From: Rhabdaerophilum calidifontis | GTDB lineage: Bacteria > Pseudomonadota > Alphaproteobacteria > Rhizobiales > Beijerinckiaceae | Length of the DNA: 64,000 bases | Assembly: GCF_008641065.1 (NCBI RefSeq) | Contig: NZ_VTRS01000002.1 | Coordinates: 310,001-374,000 of the forward strand | Reading direction: 5' to 3' | In this document: positions 8,510 through 16,490 of the stretch, one piece after another | Numbering within the stretch: the stretch's first letter is position 1 | Layout of the letters: the number at the start of each line of letters is the position of its first letter | Made by a program: the position numbers and the translations under genes | Notes under the pieces: generated by a model | What the model saw: only the letters and a program-made list of their open reading frames with translations | The model's database searches: none | Told to the model about the DNA's origin: nothing

Positions 8510-9325
8510 TCAGATCAGCGCCCGGCGGATCCGGTTCGAGACCTGCTCGACCGCCACCACCAGCACGAAAATCGCGATGATGATCGTCGCCGCGGTGTCG
8601 TAATCAAAGAGGTCGAACGCGACCTTCAGTTCGACGCCGATGCCGCCGGCGCCGACGAGCCCGAGGATCACCGAGCCGCGCACCGCCTTTTCGAGGCTGA
8701 ACAGCGAGGTAGCCACGAAGGAGGGCAATGCCTGCGGCACGATCGCCGAGACGATCACCCCGAGCCGCGTGGCGCCGATCGCCGCGAGCGCCTCCTGCGG
8801 CCCCTTGTCAACCTCCTCCATCGCCTCGGCGAAGAAGCGGCCGGCGAAGCCGATCTTGTCGACCATGATCGCCATCACCCCCGCCGCCGGCCCGAGCCCG
8901 ACCGCGATGACGAAGAGCAGCGCCCAGACCAGATCCGGCACGGTGCGGAACAGCGCGATCAGCCCGCGCGCCAGGAGCCGCACCGCCGGATGCGGGGAAA
9001 GTCCCTCCGCCGCGAGGATCGCGATCGGGAAGGCGAGCACCAGCCCGAGGGCGCAACCGACCAGCGCCATCTGGAACGTGACGAGCAGCGACCACAGGAT
9101 CTGCGGCAGGCGCTCGAGATCCGGCGGGAACATGCGCTGGAGCATCGAGCCGAGCGCGGGAATGCCGCGCAGCATCCGCTCCCAGGAAAGCCCGACGCTG
9201 GTGAAGGACCAGATCAGGAAGGCCAATGCCAGCACCCAAAGCGCGAAGGTGATGGCCCCTGGCCGCTCCCAGCGCGGCACGGCGGTGGAGGAGGTCGCAG
9301 CGGAGGAGGGCATGGCGGTGCTCAT
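8510..9325 (-). CDS. phnE: Phosphonate-type ABC transporter permease (PhnE family), third copy
   Basis: Permease of 271 residues with the PhnE hallmarks: coupling loop EEVDKGPQEALAAIGATRLG and C-terminal SVILGLVGAGGIGVELK. It is the only permease of the minus-strand importer and so would be expected to act as a homodimer. Its ATG is 10 bases beyond the stop of the frameshifted ATPase gene, so both belong to the operon that starts at 11050. Confidence 0.9.
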   Translation of the reverse strand: MSTAMPSSAATSSTAVPRWERPGAITFALWVLALAFLIWSFTSVGLSWERMLRGIPALGSMLQRMFPPDLERLPQILWSLLVTFQMALVGCALGLVLAFPIAILAAEGLSPHPAVRLLARGLIALFRTVPDLVWALLFVIAVGLGPAAGVMAIMVDKIGFAGRFFAEAMEEVDKGPQEALAAIGATRLGVIVSAIVPQALPSFVATSLFSLEKAVRGSVILGLVGAGGIGVELKVAFDLFDYDTAATIIIAIFVLVVAVEQVSNRIRRALI

Positions 9326-9335
9326 GCGGGCGTCT

Positions 9336-10173
9336 TCATGCGGCAGCGCTCGCCGCCGGGCGGATCTCCGGCGCGGCTTCGTCGTTCCGGCCGAAGAAAT
9401 CGAGGAGATCGCCGGCGCTGGTCGTGCGCGAGGCGGTGTCGAGCGTGATCCGCCCCTCGGCCAGCCCGACGATCCGGTCGGAGAAGCGGATCGTGTGTTC
9501 GATCCGGTGCGAGATCACCACCAGCGTCGCGCCCTTGCGCTTGGCGAGGTCGTAGAGCAGCCCCATCACCTCCTCGCCGGCGCGCGGGTCGAGGCTGGCA
9601 TCGGGCTCGTCGGCGAGCACGATCCGCGGCCTTTGCATCAGCATCCGCGCGATCGCCACGCGCTGCGACTGGCCGCCGGAGAGCGAATCGGCGCGCTGGC
9701 GCGCGCGATCGGCGAGGCCGACGGCATCGAGGCAGGCGAGCGCTTCCTCGCGGGTCTCGCGCGTCGCGAGCGCCTGCAGCCAGGTGCGCGGCCCCCGCGC
9801 GCGCCTGGACGCCGTGGACGACATTGGTCAGCACCGAGAGCCGCCCCACGAGGTTGTGGCGCTGGAACACCATGCCGACCTGCGCCCGGAAGGTCTTCAG
9901 GGCGGCACGGTTCAGCGCGGTCACTTCGGTGCCGAGCATCGTGATGCGCCCGGAATCCGGCTCCACGAGCCGGATCAAGGCTTTGAGCAGGGTGGATTTG
10001 CCGGCGCCATTGGCGCCGATCAGCGCCACGGCGGCCCCATCCGCGATCGTGAGGCCGACCCCGTCCAGAACGCCGCGCGCGCCGTAGCGTTTCGTCACGC
10101 CTTCGATGCGGATCGCCGCTCCGTCCGGCGGGGACCCCGCGGCCGGGGGCGGCGAGGGCAGCGCCGGATTCAT
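9336..10173 (-). pseudogene. phnC: PhnC-type ATPase gene with a frameshift
   Basis: The first part, from ATG 10173, encodes an ATPase N-terminus with Walker A GANGAGKST and Q-loop VGMVFQRHNLVGRLSVLTNVVHG. The second part continues in another frame to a stop at 9336, with signature LSGGQSQRVAIAR, Walker B RIVLADEP and H-loop VVISHRIEHT. The parts join if one base is removed from the run of five C (five G on the coding strand) at 9792-9796, giving about 278 residues, a normal PhnC length. Either the gene is broken, the homopolymer slips, or the assembly has a one-base error. Flanking genes look intact. Without this ATPase the importer would have to borrow another subunit, for example the one at 1563-2372. 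Confidence 0.85.
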
Positions 10174-10174
10174 G

Positions 10175-11050
10175 TCAGTTGCCGATGAACTTGGTGAATT
10201 CCTTCACGCCGACATTGACGAACATCTTCCGGACCGGATCGTAATCCTTGTCCGAGACCGAATAATGGAAGCGGCCGCCGGAGAACTTCTTGTTCTCCGG
10301 GGTCGAGACGATCGCGGCGAGCAGCGCCTCGCCATGGTCGCGGAAGGCGTTGCGGAACTTCTCGACCACCTTGGGATCGACCTTCGCCGAGGCGAGGACG
10401 AGGTCGTTCGGCAGCGCGGCGCCATCGCCCAACGTGCGGAACTTGCGCTCCGGGAAGGCCTTGCGGACGCGCTCGAGATGCGTCTGGTTCATGCCGATCG
10501 CGGCGATGTCTCCGCGCAGCAGCGCCTCTGCCGCGACATTGACCTTGAGGAAGACCGGCTCGTAATCCTTGCCGTAGACGAGCCCGGCATCGGCGAGGAT
10601 CGTCGCCGGCGCGAGATGCTGCGAGGTCGAGCCGATCTCGCCGAACGAGATCTTGCGGCCCTTGAGTTCGGACAGCGCCTTGATCGGGCTCTCTTCCGTC
10701 ACCACGATCGACGAGCGGTAATTCGGCCGCTCCCACACCACCACCGGCTGCGCCTTGAGTCGGGCGTTGAACACCACGTATTCCGCCGGGCCGGTCAGCA
10801 CGAAATCGACCTGATCGGCGTTCATCGCCTCGACCGCCGCCGTGCGGCCCGAGACCGCGAAGAACTCGACCTTGAGGCCGGACGCCTTCTCGAACGCCGC
10901 CTTGAACGGGCCGAATTCGCGCTGGAGGCTCTCCATCCCGTCGACATCGGTCACGGCGAAGCGCACGCGCTCCTGCGCAAGGGCGGGCATCGCGACAAGG
11001 CCGGCTGCCAGCGCGAACGCGGCGGCGAGGACGGGGCGGCGGGCAAGCAT
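10175..11050 (-). CDS. phnD: Phosphonate/phosphite-type substrate-binding protein (PhnD family), second copy
   Basis: Binding protein of 291 residues with a clear signal peptide ending MPALAQ at residue 26. ISFGEIGSTSQHLAPATILADAG and AIGMNQTHLERVRK fit the PhnD/PtxB group. It is only distantly similar to the protein at 543-1493, so a different ligand is likely. The start at 11050 is chosen because a GGAGGAAC ribosome site precedes it and it begins directly with the signal peptide; an upstream in-frame start at 11116 would run through the Pho box. First gene of a minus-strand operon with the frameshifted ATPase and the permease. Confidence 0.88.
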   Translation of the reverse strand: MLARRPVLAAAFALAAGLVAMPALAQERVRFAVTDVDGMESLQREFGPFKAAFEKASGLKVEFFAVSGRTAAVEAMNADQVDFVLTGPAEYVVFNARLKAQPVVVWERPNYRSSIVVTEESPIKALSELKGRKISFGEIGSTSQHLAPATILADAGLVYGKDYEPVFLKVNVAAEALLRGDIAAIGMNQTHLERVRKAFPERKFRTLGDGAALPNDLVLASAKVDPKVVEKFRNAFRDHGEALLAAIVSTPENKKFSGGRFHYSVSDKDYDPVRKMFVNVGVKEFTKFIGN

Positions 11051-11098
11051 GGGCGTTCCTCCGGATCGGTTTCCGGGCGATTCCGCTACCTGTGCTTG

Positions 11099-11116
11099 AC
11101 GACAGGCGCGTGACAA
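11099..11116 (-). promoter_or_regulatory. Pho box upstream of the second PhnD operon
   Basis: On the minus strand TTGTCAC-GCGC-CTGTCGT has the 7-4-7 layout and 11 of 14 consensus positions. It is 48 bases upstream of the ATG at 11050, nearly the same spacing as the boxes at 482 and 4029. It lies between that gene and the end of the haem ATPase gene at 11130. Confidence 0.75.
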
Positions 11117-11129
11117 TCGCGCCCGCCGT

Positions 11130-11939
11130 TCACGCCACCGGGCGGCAGAATTGCGGCAGCACGAACGGCATCGGCGGCGGCCCCGCGGGCATCGCCATCG
11201 CGACGCGGAAGACGCGGCGCAGCAGCGCCGGATCGAGCACCGCCGCCGGCGGGCCGGCCGCGACGATCGCTCCCTGATCCATCACCACGAGATGATCCGC
11301 ATAATGCGCGGCGAGGTTCAGATCGTGCAGGATCGCCAGCACCGCGACCGGCGCATGCCGGGCGAGATCGCGGGCGGCGTCGAGCAGCGCAAGCTGGTGG
11401 CAGAGATCGAGGCTGGCGATCGGCTCGTCAAGGAACAGCGCCTGCGCCGCCTCGACGGAGGCGCCCGCCCGGAGCTGGCAGAGCGCGCGGGCGAACTGCA
11501 CCCGCTGCTGCTCGCCGCCGGAAAGCGTCTGGTAATCGCGGCCGGCGAGCGCCAGCGCATCGGCGCGTTCGAGCGCCTCGGCGACAAGGCTCAGTGCCGC
11601 TTCGGGCGCACGGGCGCGGCCGATCCCCTCGATCCCGAGCCGGACGACCTCGTGCACCGCGAAGGGAAAGGCGAGGCGGGTCGATTGCGCCATCACCGCG
11701 CGCCGGCAGGCGAGCCGCCAGGCCGGGATCCGGCCGAGCGGCGCGCCGAGGCTGCGGATCGCGCCGGCATGCGGGGTGAGTTCGCCGGTCATCAGCTTCA
11801 TCAGCGTCGTCTTGCCGGCGCCGTTGGGGCCGACGATTGCCACCACCCGGCCGGGTTCGAGCGCGAGGTCGGCCTCCCGCACCAGCATCCGCCCGCCGGC
11901 GGCGTAGCCGGCATCCTCGGCTTCGAACAGCGCGCTCAT
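11130..11939 (-). CDS. hmuV: Haemin ABC importer ATP-binding protein HmuV
   Basis: ATPase of 269 residues that drives haem import across the inner membrane with HmuTU. Walker A GPNGAGKTT, signature LSGGEQQRVQFARAL, Walker B ALFLDEP and the H-loop ILHDLNLAAHYAD follow the FecE/BtuD/HmuV pattern. The insertion LRAGASVEAAQALFLDEP between signature and Walker B is typical of HmuV. The ATG overlaps the permease stop by 4 bases. The same frame stays open far upstream to about 13055, antisense to nothing and overlapping hmuU; that extension is not real. Confidence 0.93.
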   Translation of the reverse strand: MSALFEAEDAGYAAGGRMLVREADLALEPGRVVAIVGPNGAGKTTLMKLMTGELTPHAGAIRSLGAPLGRIPAWRLACRRAVMAQSTRLAFPFAVHEVVRLGIEGIGRARAPEAALSLVAEALERADALALAGRDYQTLSGGEQQRVQFARALCQLRAGASVEAAQALFLDEPIASLDLCHQLALLDAARDLARHAPVAVLAILHDLNLAAHYADHLVVMDQGAIVAAGPPAAVLDPALLRRVFRVAMAMPAGPPPMPFVLPQFCRPVA

Positions 11940-13030
11940 GCGGAGAGCCCCGCGTCGCGGCGCAGCAGCAGCCAGAGGAAGAACGGCGCGCCGAGCGCCG
12001 CCGTCAGGATGCCGATCGGCAGCTCGGCCGGCACCACGAGCGTGCGCGCCAGCAGATCCGCGCCGGTCAGCAGCGTCGCCCCGCCGATCGCCGAGGCCGG
12101 CAGCAGCACGCGGTGATTGGCGCCGAGCACCAGCCGGACGAGATGCGGCACCACGATGCCGACGAAGCCGATGATGCCCGAAACCGCCACGCTTGCCCCC
12201 ACCGCCAGCGCCACGAGCAGGATCGCCGCATTCTTGATGCGCTGCACCTTCATGCCGAGATGGAACGCCTCGGCCTCGCCGAGCGCCAGCGCGTTGAGCC
12301 CGCGCGCGAGGAACGGCGCCGCGGCGATGAGCGGCAGGATGATCGGCGCCACCGCCGCGAGCTTGACCCAGCTCGCCCCGCCGAAACTGCCGAGCGACCA
12401 GAAGGCAAGGTCGCGCAATTGCCTGTCGTCGGAGAGATAGGCAAGGAACCCGGACAGCGCGCCCGAGAGCGCCCCGAGCGCCACGCCGGCGAGCAGCATG
12501 GTCGCGATCGAGGTGCGGCCGTTCCGCGTCGCGATGGCGTAGAGCGTCAGCGTCGAGGCGAGCCCGCCGAGAAAGGCGCCGAAGGGCAGAATTGCGAAGG
12601 GCAGGGCGCCGATCAGCGGCGCGAGATAGCGGTCGCCGAGCACGATCGTCGCCCCCGCCGCAAGCGCCGCGCCCGCCGAAACGCCGACCAGGCCGGGATC
12701 GGCGAGCGGGTTGCGGAACAGCCCCTGCATCACCGCGCCCGAAAGCGCCAGCGCCGCGCCGACGAGCATCGCGAGCAGCACCCGCGGCAGCCGAACGCCG
12801 AGGATCACGAGCGCGTGCCGCCCCTCGGGCGTCTCGCCCGTGGCGGCGGCGAACAGCACGCCGAGCACCTCGCCGGCGGGGATCGGCACTGCCCCGCGCG
12901 CGATGGCGAGCGCGCCGAGCCCCGCCAGCAGCGCAAGGCTCGCAGCGAGCACCAGCCCTACGCGCCGCCGGCCTGCGGTGGCGAGCGCGGCGAGCGTTCC
13001 GGCGGCGATGGCCGGATGCGCGGCGCTCAC
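11936..13030 (-). CDS. hmuU: Haemin ABC importer permease HmuU (FecCD family)
   Basis: Inner-membrane protein of 364 residues with many hydrophobic segments. The FecCD signature RLPRVLLAMLVGAALALSG...QGLFRNPLADPGLVGVSAGAALAAG is near residues 80-130, and SGIIGFVGIVVPHLVRLVLG is in the second half. It forms the homodimeric channel for haem. Start and stop overlap hmuT and hmuV by 4 bases each, so the operon is translationally coupled. Confidence 0.93.
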   Translation of the reverse strand: MSAAHPAIAAGTLAALATAGRRRVGLVLAASLALLAGLGALAIARGAVPIPAGEVLGVLFAAATGETPEGRHALVILGVRLPRVLLAMLVGAALALSGAVMQGLFRNPLADPGLVGVSAGAALAAGATIVLGDRYLAPLIGALPFAILPFGAFLGGLASTLTLYAIATRNGRTSIATMLLAGVALGALSGALSGFLAYLSDDRQLRDLAFWSLGSFGGASWVKLAAVAPIILPLIAAAPFLARGLNALALGEAEAFHLGMKVQRIKNAAILLVALAVGASVAVSGIIGFVGIVVPHLVRLVLGANHRVLLPASAIGGATLLTGADLLARTLVVPAELPIGILTAALGAPFFLWLLLRRDAGLSA

Positions 13031-13992
13031 GGCGCCGTAGTCCGGCGGCCGGCATCGGGGCCGAAGGCCGCGATGGCCCGCATCAGGTCGCGCGCCGCAT
13101 CGGGCGTGCGCGGCCCGAACCCGAGCAGATAGAGCCCGTCCATCGTCACCAGCGCCCGCGGCCCCGCCGCCGGCAATGCCTTGAACGACGGCCGCGCGAA
13201 CAGATCCTCGGCGCCGATGGCATGGTCGCCCGTTTTCATCATGACGATCACCTCCGGCGCCGCGGCGATCAGCCCCTCATCGGAGATCGGCTTGTAGCCC
13301 TCGATGGAATCGGCGGCATTGTGCGCCCCGGCGAGCGCGATCATCGCCGCGGCGGCGGTGTTGCGGCCGCCGGCGAGCACCCGGCCGTTCTGGAGCGAGA
13401 GCACGAACAGCACCCGCTTGCGCACCGGGATCGCCGCCCGCTCGGCCGCGAGCGCAGCGAGGTCCCGGTCGACCCGCGCGGCGAGCGCCTCTGCCTCCGC
13501 CGCTGCATCGATCGCGGCGCCGACAGCTCGGATGCGCGCCGCGACGCCGCCCTCGGAGAGATCCTCGGCAATCATGGTCATCGGCACGCCGGCCTGGCGC
13601 AGCAGCTTCAGCGCATCCGGCGGGCCGGCGCCTTCGACCGCGAGGACCAGATCGGGGTTCAGCGACAACACGCCCTCCGCCGACAGCGCCCGGACATAAC
13701 CGATGCCGCGTTTGGCCCGCAGCGCTTCCGGCGGATGAAGGCTTGTCGAATCGACGCCGACCAGCCGGTCCTGGCGGCCGAGTGCGTAGATGATCTCGGT
13801 GATGACGCCGCCCGCGGCGACGATCCGCTGCGGCGGCGCTTCGGCGCGCGCCCCACCTCCGGCCCCCGCCAGCAGCAGCCCGGCGGCGAGTGCCGTCACG
13901 AGCCCGAACGGCGAACGGGTGGCGCGGCGCGCGGCGGCGGGGTTCGGCGAGGCAGGCGCCAACATGGCGGCGGTCATCATGGCGGGCCTCAC
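13027..13992 (-). CDS. hmuT: Periplasmic haemin-binding protein HmuT
   Basis: Binding protein of about 321 residues. After a long N-terminal extension a hydrophobic signal segment (LVTALAAGLLLAGAGGGARA, about 30-50) leads into RIVAAGGVITEIIYALGRQDRLVGVDSTSLHPPEA, the HmuT/PhuT opening. Later TRDVDL-like parts and VIVMMKTGDHAIGAED fit the family. I use the GTG at 13992 because it overlaps the hemP stop as GTGA; ATG 13980 is an alternative. It carries haem from the outer-membrane receptor to HmuUV. Confidence 0.9.
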   Translation of the reverse strand: MRPAMMTAAMLAPASPNPAAARRATRSPFGLVTALAAGLLLAGAGGGARAEAPPQRIVAAGGVITEIIYALGRQDRLVGVDSTSLHPPEALRAKRGIGYVRALSAEGVLSLNPDLVLAVEGAGPPDALKLLRQAGVPMTMIAEDLSEGGVAARIRAVGAAIDAAAEAEALAARVDRDLAALAAERAAIPVRKRVLFVLSLQNGRVLAGGRNTAAAAMIALAGAHNAADSIEGYKPISDEGLIAAAPEVIVMMKTGDHAIGAEDLFARPSFKALPAAGPRALVTMDGLYLLGFGPRTPDAARDLMRAIAAFGPDAGRRTTAP

Positions 13993-14195
13993 TTCGTCAG
14001 GATGAGCTTGTTGTTGGCGGTGACGCGCAGCCGGTAATGCTCGCCGTTATGGACGAGGATCGCCTCGCGCGCCGGGCCGAGCAGCGCGCGGACATCGATG
14101 GCCGCGCCGGTGCCGGAGGCGGGGGGCAGGGGCGAGCCGACCGGAGGCCGGCCCGTGGCCGCGAAGCCCTTGTCGTCGTTCGGGGAGTTCTGCAT
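13989..14195 (-). CDS. hemP: Small haemin-uptake protein HemP
   Basis: A 68-residue protein whose last third, DVRALLGPAREAI followed by NGEHYRLRVTANNKLILTK, is the HemP family core. HemP is a small protein at the head of many haem-uptake operons; in some relatives it is reported to activate receptor expression. The start at 14195 follows CTGGAG on the coding strand. It is the first gene of the operon hemP-hmuT-hmuU-hmuV. Confidence 0.92.
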   Translation of the reverse strand: MQNSPNDDKGFAATGRPPVGSPLPPASGTGAAIDVRALLGPAREAILVHNGEHYRLRVTANNKLILTK

Positions 14196-14220
14196 TTTGG
14201 ATTGACTCCAGAGAGACGCC

Positions 14221-14243
14221 CAGTTTAGAACCGATAAAAACTG
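14221..14243. promoter_or_regulatory. Inverted repeat in the haem divergent promoter region
   Basis: CAGTTT (14221-14226) and AAACTG (14238-14243) form perfect 6-base arms around an 11-base AT-rich spacer, 26 bases upstream of the hemP start. The left arm continues into TTTAGAA, a half-site of the Irr/ICE motif known in Hyphomicrobiales. It could be the iron- or haem-responsive operator of both divergent operons. Confidence 0.4.
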
Positions 14244-14267
14244 AGCAATTTCAATGCGATAGATCAT

Positions 14268-14282
14268 TGACTTGGAGTGTCA
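14268..14282. promoter_or_regulatory. TGA-N9-TCA element, possible RirA iron-responsive operator
   Basis: TGACTTGGAGTGTCA fits the TGA-N9-TCA consensus of the RirA iron-responsive operator. It lies between hemP and the haem receptor, where iron control is expected. The motif carries little information, so the position is the main support. Confidence 0.35.
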
Positions 14283-14405
14283 GAATTATTACCCACGGTC
14301 AAGAGCCGCGGCCGGGAGGGTCTCGCGGCACGCAATCGTGAGCCAGCCAGCCCCCGGGTCCGCCCGCCGTGCCAGCCAGCCAACCGAACAGGTTCGGGGC
14401 ATAGC

Positions 14406-16487
14406 ATGGGTCATCTTTCCGCCGCGGCGCGTCTGGCGCCGGTTTCCCTTTGGACACTCGCACTGGCGAGTGTTTCTGCCGTCGCGCAGAATGCGCCGGT
14501 CGCGCCGCCGGCACCGGTTGCCGGCCAACTCGACGAGATCACGGTTACCGCGACCCGCACCGAGGAGCGGGCGGTCGACGCGCTCGCCTCGGTTTCGGTG
14601 CGCAGCCGGCAGGAGATCCGCGCGCAGCAACCGCAGCGGCTCGGCACGATCCTCAGCCAGATCCCCGGTGTCACGACGCAGGAAAACCCCAACGATCCCG
14701 CTACCGCGGTGAATATCCGCGGCTTGCAGGATTTCGGTCGCGTCGCGGTGACGGTGGACGGGGCACGGCAGAATTTCCAGCGCTCCGGCCACAATGCCAA
14801 CGGCGCCTTCTTCCTCGATCCGGCCTTCCTGCGTTCGATCGACGTGACGCGCGGCCCGGTCGCGAACATCTACGGCTCCGGCGCCATCGGCGGCGGCGTC
14901 TCGTTCGAGACGGTCGATCCGAAGGATATCCTGCGCGGCGGCGAGCGGTTCGCCACCGAGCTGGGCGCCACCGCCGCGGTCGGCGGCCGGCAAACCGGCG
15001 TCTATGGCTCCGGCATCGGCGCGGTCCGCGCGACCGATTGGGCCTCGGGGCTGATCGGCATCGCCGGGCGCAACCTCAACCGCTACAAGGATGGCGGCGG
15101 CAATGCGATCGCCGATAGCGGCCAGGATCTGGTGTCCGGCATCGGCAAGATCGTCCTGACGCCGGGCGACGGGCACATGCTGAAGCTCTCCGCGCAGGTC
15201 CAGCGCTACGAATTCGCGAACGGTGTCGGCACCAGCACCTCGCCGCGCCGCGCCAATGAGGTGACGACCTCGAATCTCGTCGCGAAATACAGCTTCTCGC
15301 GTCCGGACAACGATTGGCTGAACCTCAACGCCTCGCTCTACCGCACCACGACCGAAACCGATCAGGTCCGCATCTCCGGCACCCCGGCGCAGATCGGCCA
15401 GAGCCGCTATTTCAACATCGAGACCACCGGTTTCGACGTGAACAACACCACGCGCTTCCGGATCGGCCCGGCCACCATGGCCGTCACCTACGGCTTCGAC
15501 ATGTTCGAGGACCGGGTGCGCACCTCGGACCCGTTCAGCAACGGCGACGAGACGACGCCGGGCGGCCGGCGGCGCGTCTATGGTGGCTTCATCCAGAACC
15601 ACGTCAAATGGTCGATCGTCGACGTGATCGGCGCCTTCCGCTACGATGCCTACGAGCTTGAAGGCGCCACCACGCGCTCTGACGGCCAGCGCGTCTCGCC
15701 GAAGATCACGGTCGGCGTCACGCCGATCCAGGGCATCCAGCCCTATGTCACCTATGCCGAGGGTTATCGCGCGCCGGCCATCACCGAGACGCTGGTCAAC
15801 GGCCTTCATCCCGTCCCGGCGAGCTTCACCTTCGTTCCCAACCCGAATCTCAAGCCGGAAGTGGGCAAGACGGTCGAGGCCGGGCTCAACCTCAAATATG
15901 ACGGGCTGCTCGCGGCCGATGACCGGTTCCGCGCCAAGTTCGCGGTGTTCGAGAACCGCGTGCGGAACTTCATCGAGGGCGTCTACACCGATCCCGGCGC
16001 GCCCTGCGGCGCCGGCCCGGCGGCCAATTGCGCGGATGCCACCTATACCTACAAGAACATCGCCCGCGCCCGGCTGCGCGGCTTCGAGGGCGAGGTTACC
16101 TATGACGCGCGGCGCTGGTTCGTGGCGCTCGCCGGCTCGGTGACGCGCGGCGACAACAAGACCAACGGCCAGCCGCTCGAATCCGTCTATCCGGACCGGC
16201 TGGTCCTGTCCGGCGGGCTGCGCTTCTTCGACGAGCGCCTCGTCGTCGGCGGGCGGCTGACCCTTGTCGACGAGCAGCGCCGCCTGCCGGCTGCCTCGCT
16301 CGCCGCCAATGCCAGCAAGGCCTATGCGCTGGTCGACGCGAACGTGACCTACGAGATCGCCAAGGATACCCGCATCTTCGCGATCGCGGAGAATCTCGGC
16401 GATGTCCGCTATCGCCGCTACCGCGACAGCGATCGCTCGCCGGGGCTCGTCACCAAGTTCGGGCTGACGACCCGGTTCGGGATGTAA
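14406..16487 (+). CDS. hmuR: TonB-dependent haem/haemoglobin receptor (HmuR/BhuR family)
   Basis: Outer-membrane receptor of 693 residues from ATG 14406. A signal peptide (WTLALASVSAVAQ) is followed by a TonB box region LDEITVTATRTEER and a plug with VNIRGLQDFGRVAVTVDGARQN and RGPVANIYGSGAIGG. In the barrel, GYRAP and PNPNLKPE correspond to the FRAP and NPNL motifs, with a histidine between them (GLHPVP) as in haem receptors. The C-terminus ends in phenylalanine-glycine-methionine. An in-frame ATG at 14277 would add 43 residues with no signal-like character, so I prefer 14406. Confidence 0.93.
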   Translation: MGHLSAAARLAPVSLWTLALASVSAVAQNAPVAPPAPVAGQLDEITVTATRTEERAVDALASVSVRSRQEIRAQQPQRLGTILSQIPGVTTQENPNDPATAVNIRGLQDFGRVAVTVDGARQNFQRSGHNANGAFFLDPAFLRSIDVTRGPVANIYGSGAIGGGVSFETVDPKDILRGGERFATELGATAAVGGRQTGVYGSGIGAVRATDWASGLIGIAGRNLNRYKDGGGNAIADSGQDLVSGIGKIVLTPGDGHMLKLSAQVQRYEFANGVGTSTSPRRANEVTTSNLVAKYSFSRPDNDWLNLNASLYRTTTETDQVRISGTPAQIGQSRYFNIETTGFDVNNTTRFRIGPATMAVTYGFDMFEDRVRTSDPFSNGDETTPGGRRRVYGGFIQNHVKWSIVDVIGAFRYDAYELEGATTRSDGQRVSPKITVGVTPIQGIQPYVTYAEGYRAPAITETLVNGLHPVPASFTFVPNPNLKPEVGKTVEAGLNLKYDGLLAADDRFRAKFAVFENRVRNFIEGVYTDPGAPCGAGPAANCADATYTYKNIARARLRGFEGEVTYDARRWFVALAGSVTRGDNKTNGQPLESVYPDRLVLSGGLRFFDERLVVGGRLTLVDEQRRLPAASLAANASKAYALVDANVTYEIAKDTRIFAIAENLGDVRYRRYRDSDRSPGLVTKFGLTTRFGM

Positions 16488-16490
16488 CCG

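Noticed and set aside
11130-13055. A 641-codon minus-strand frame that would fuse a long N-terminal part to HmuV
   Set aside because: The upstream part is the wrong frame over hmuU. HmuV starts at 11939 with a 4-base overlap typical of this operon.
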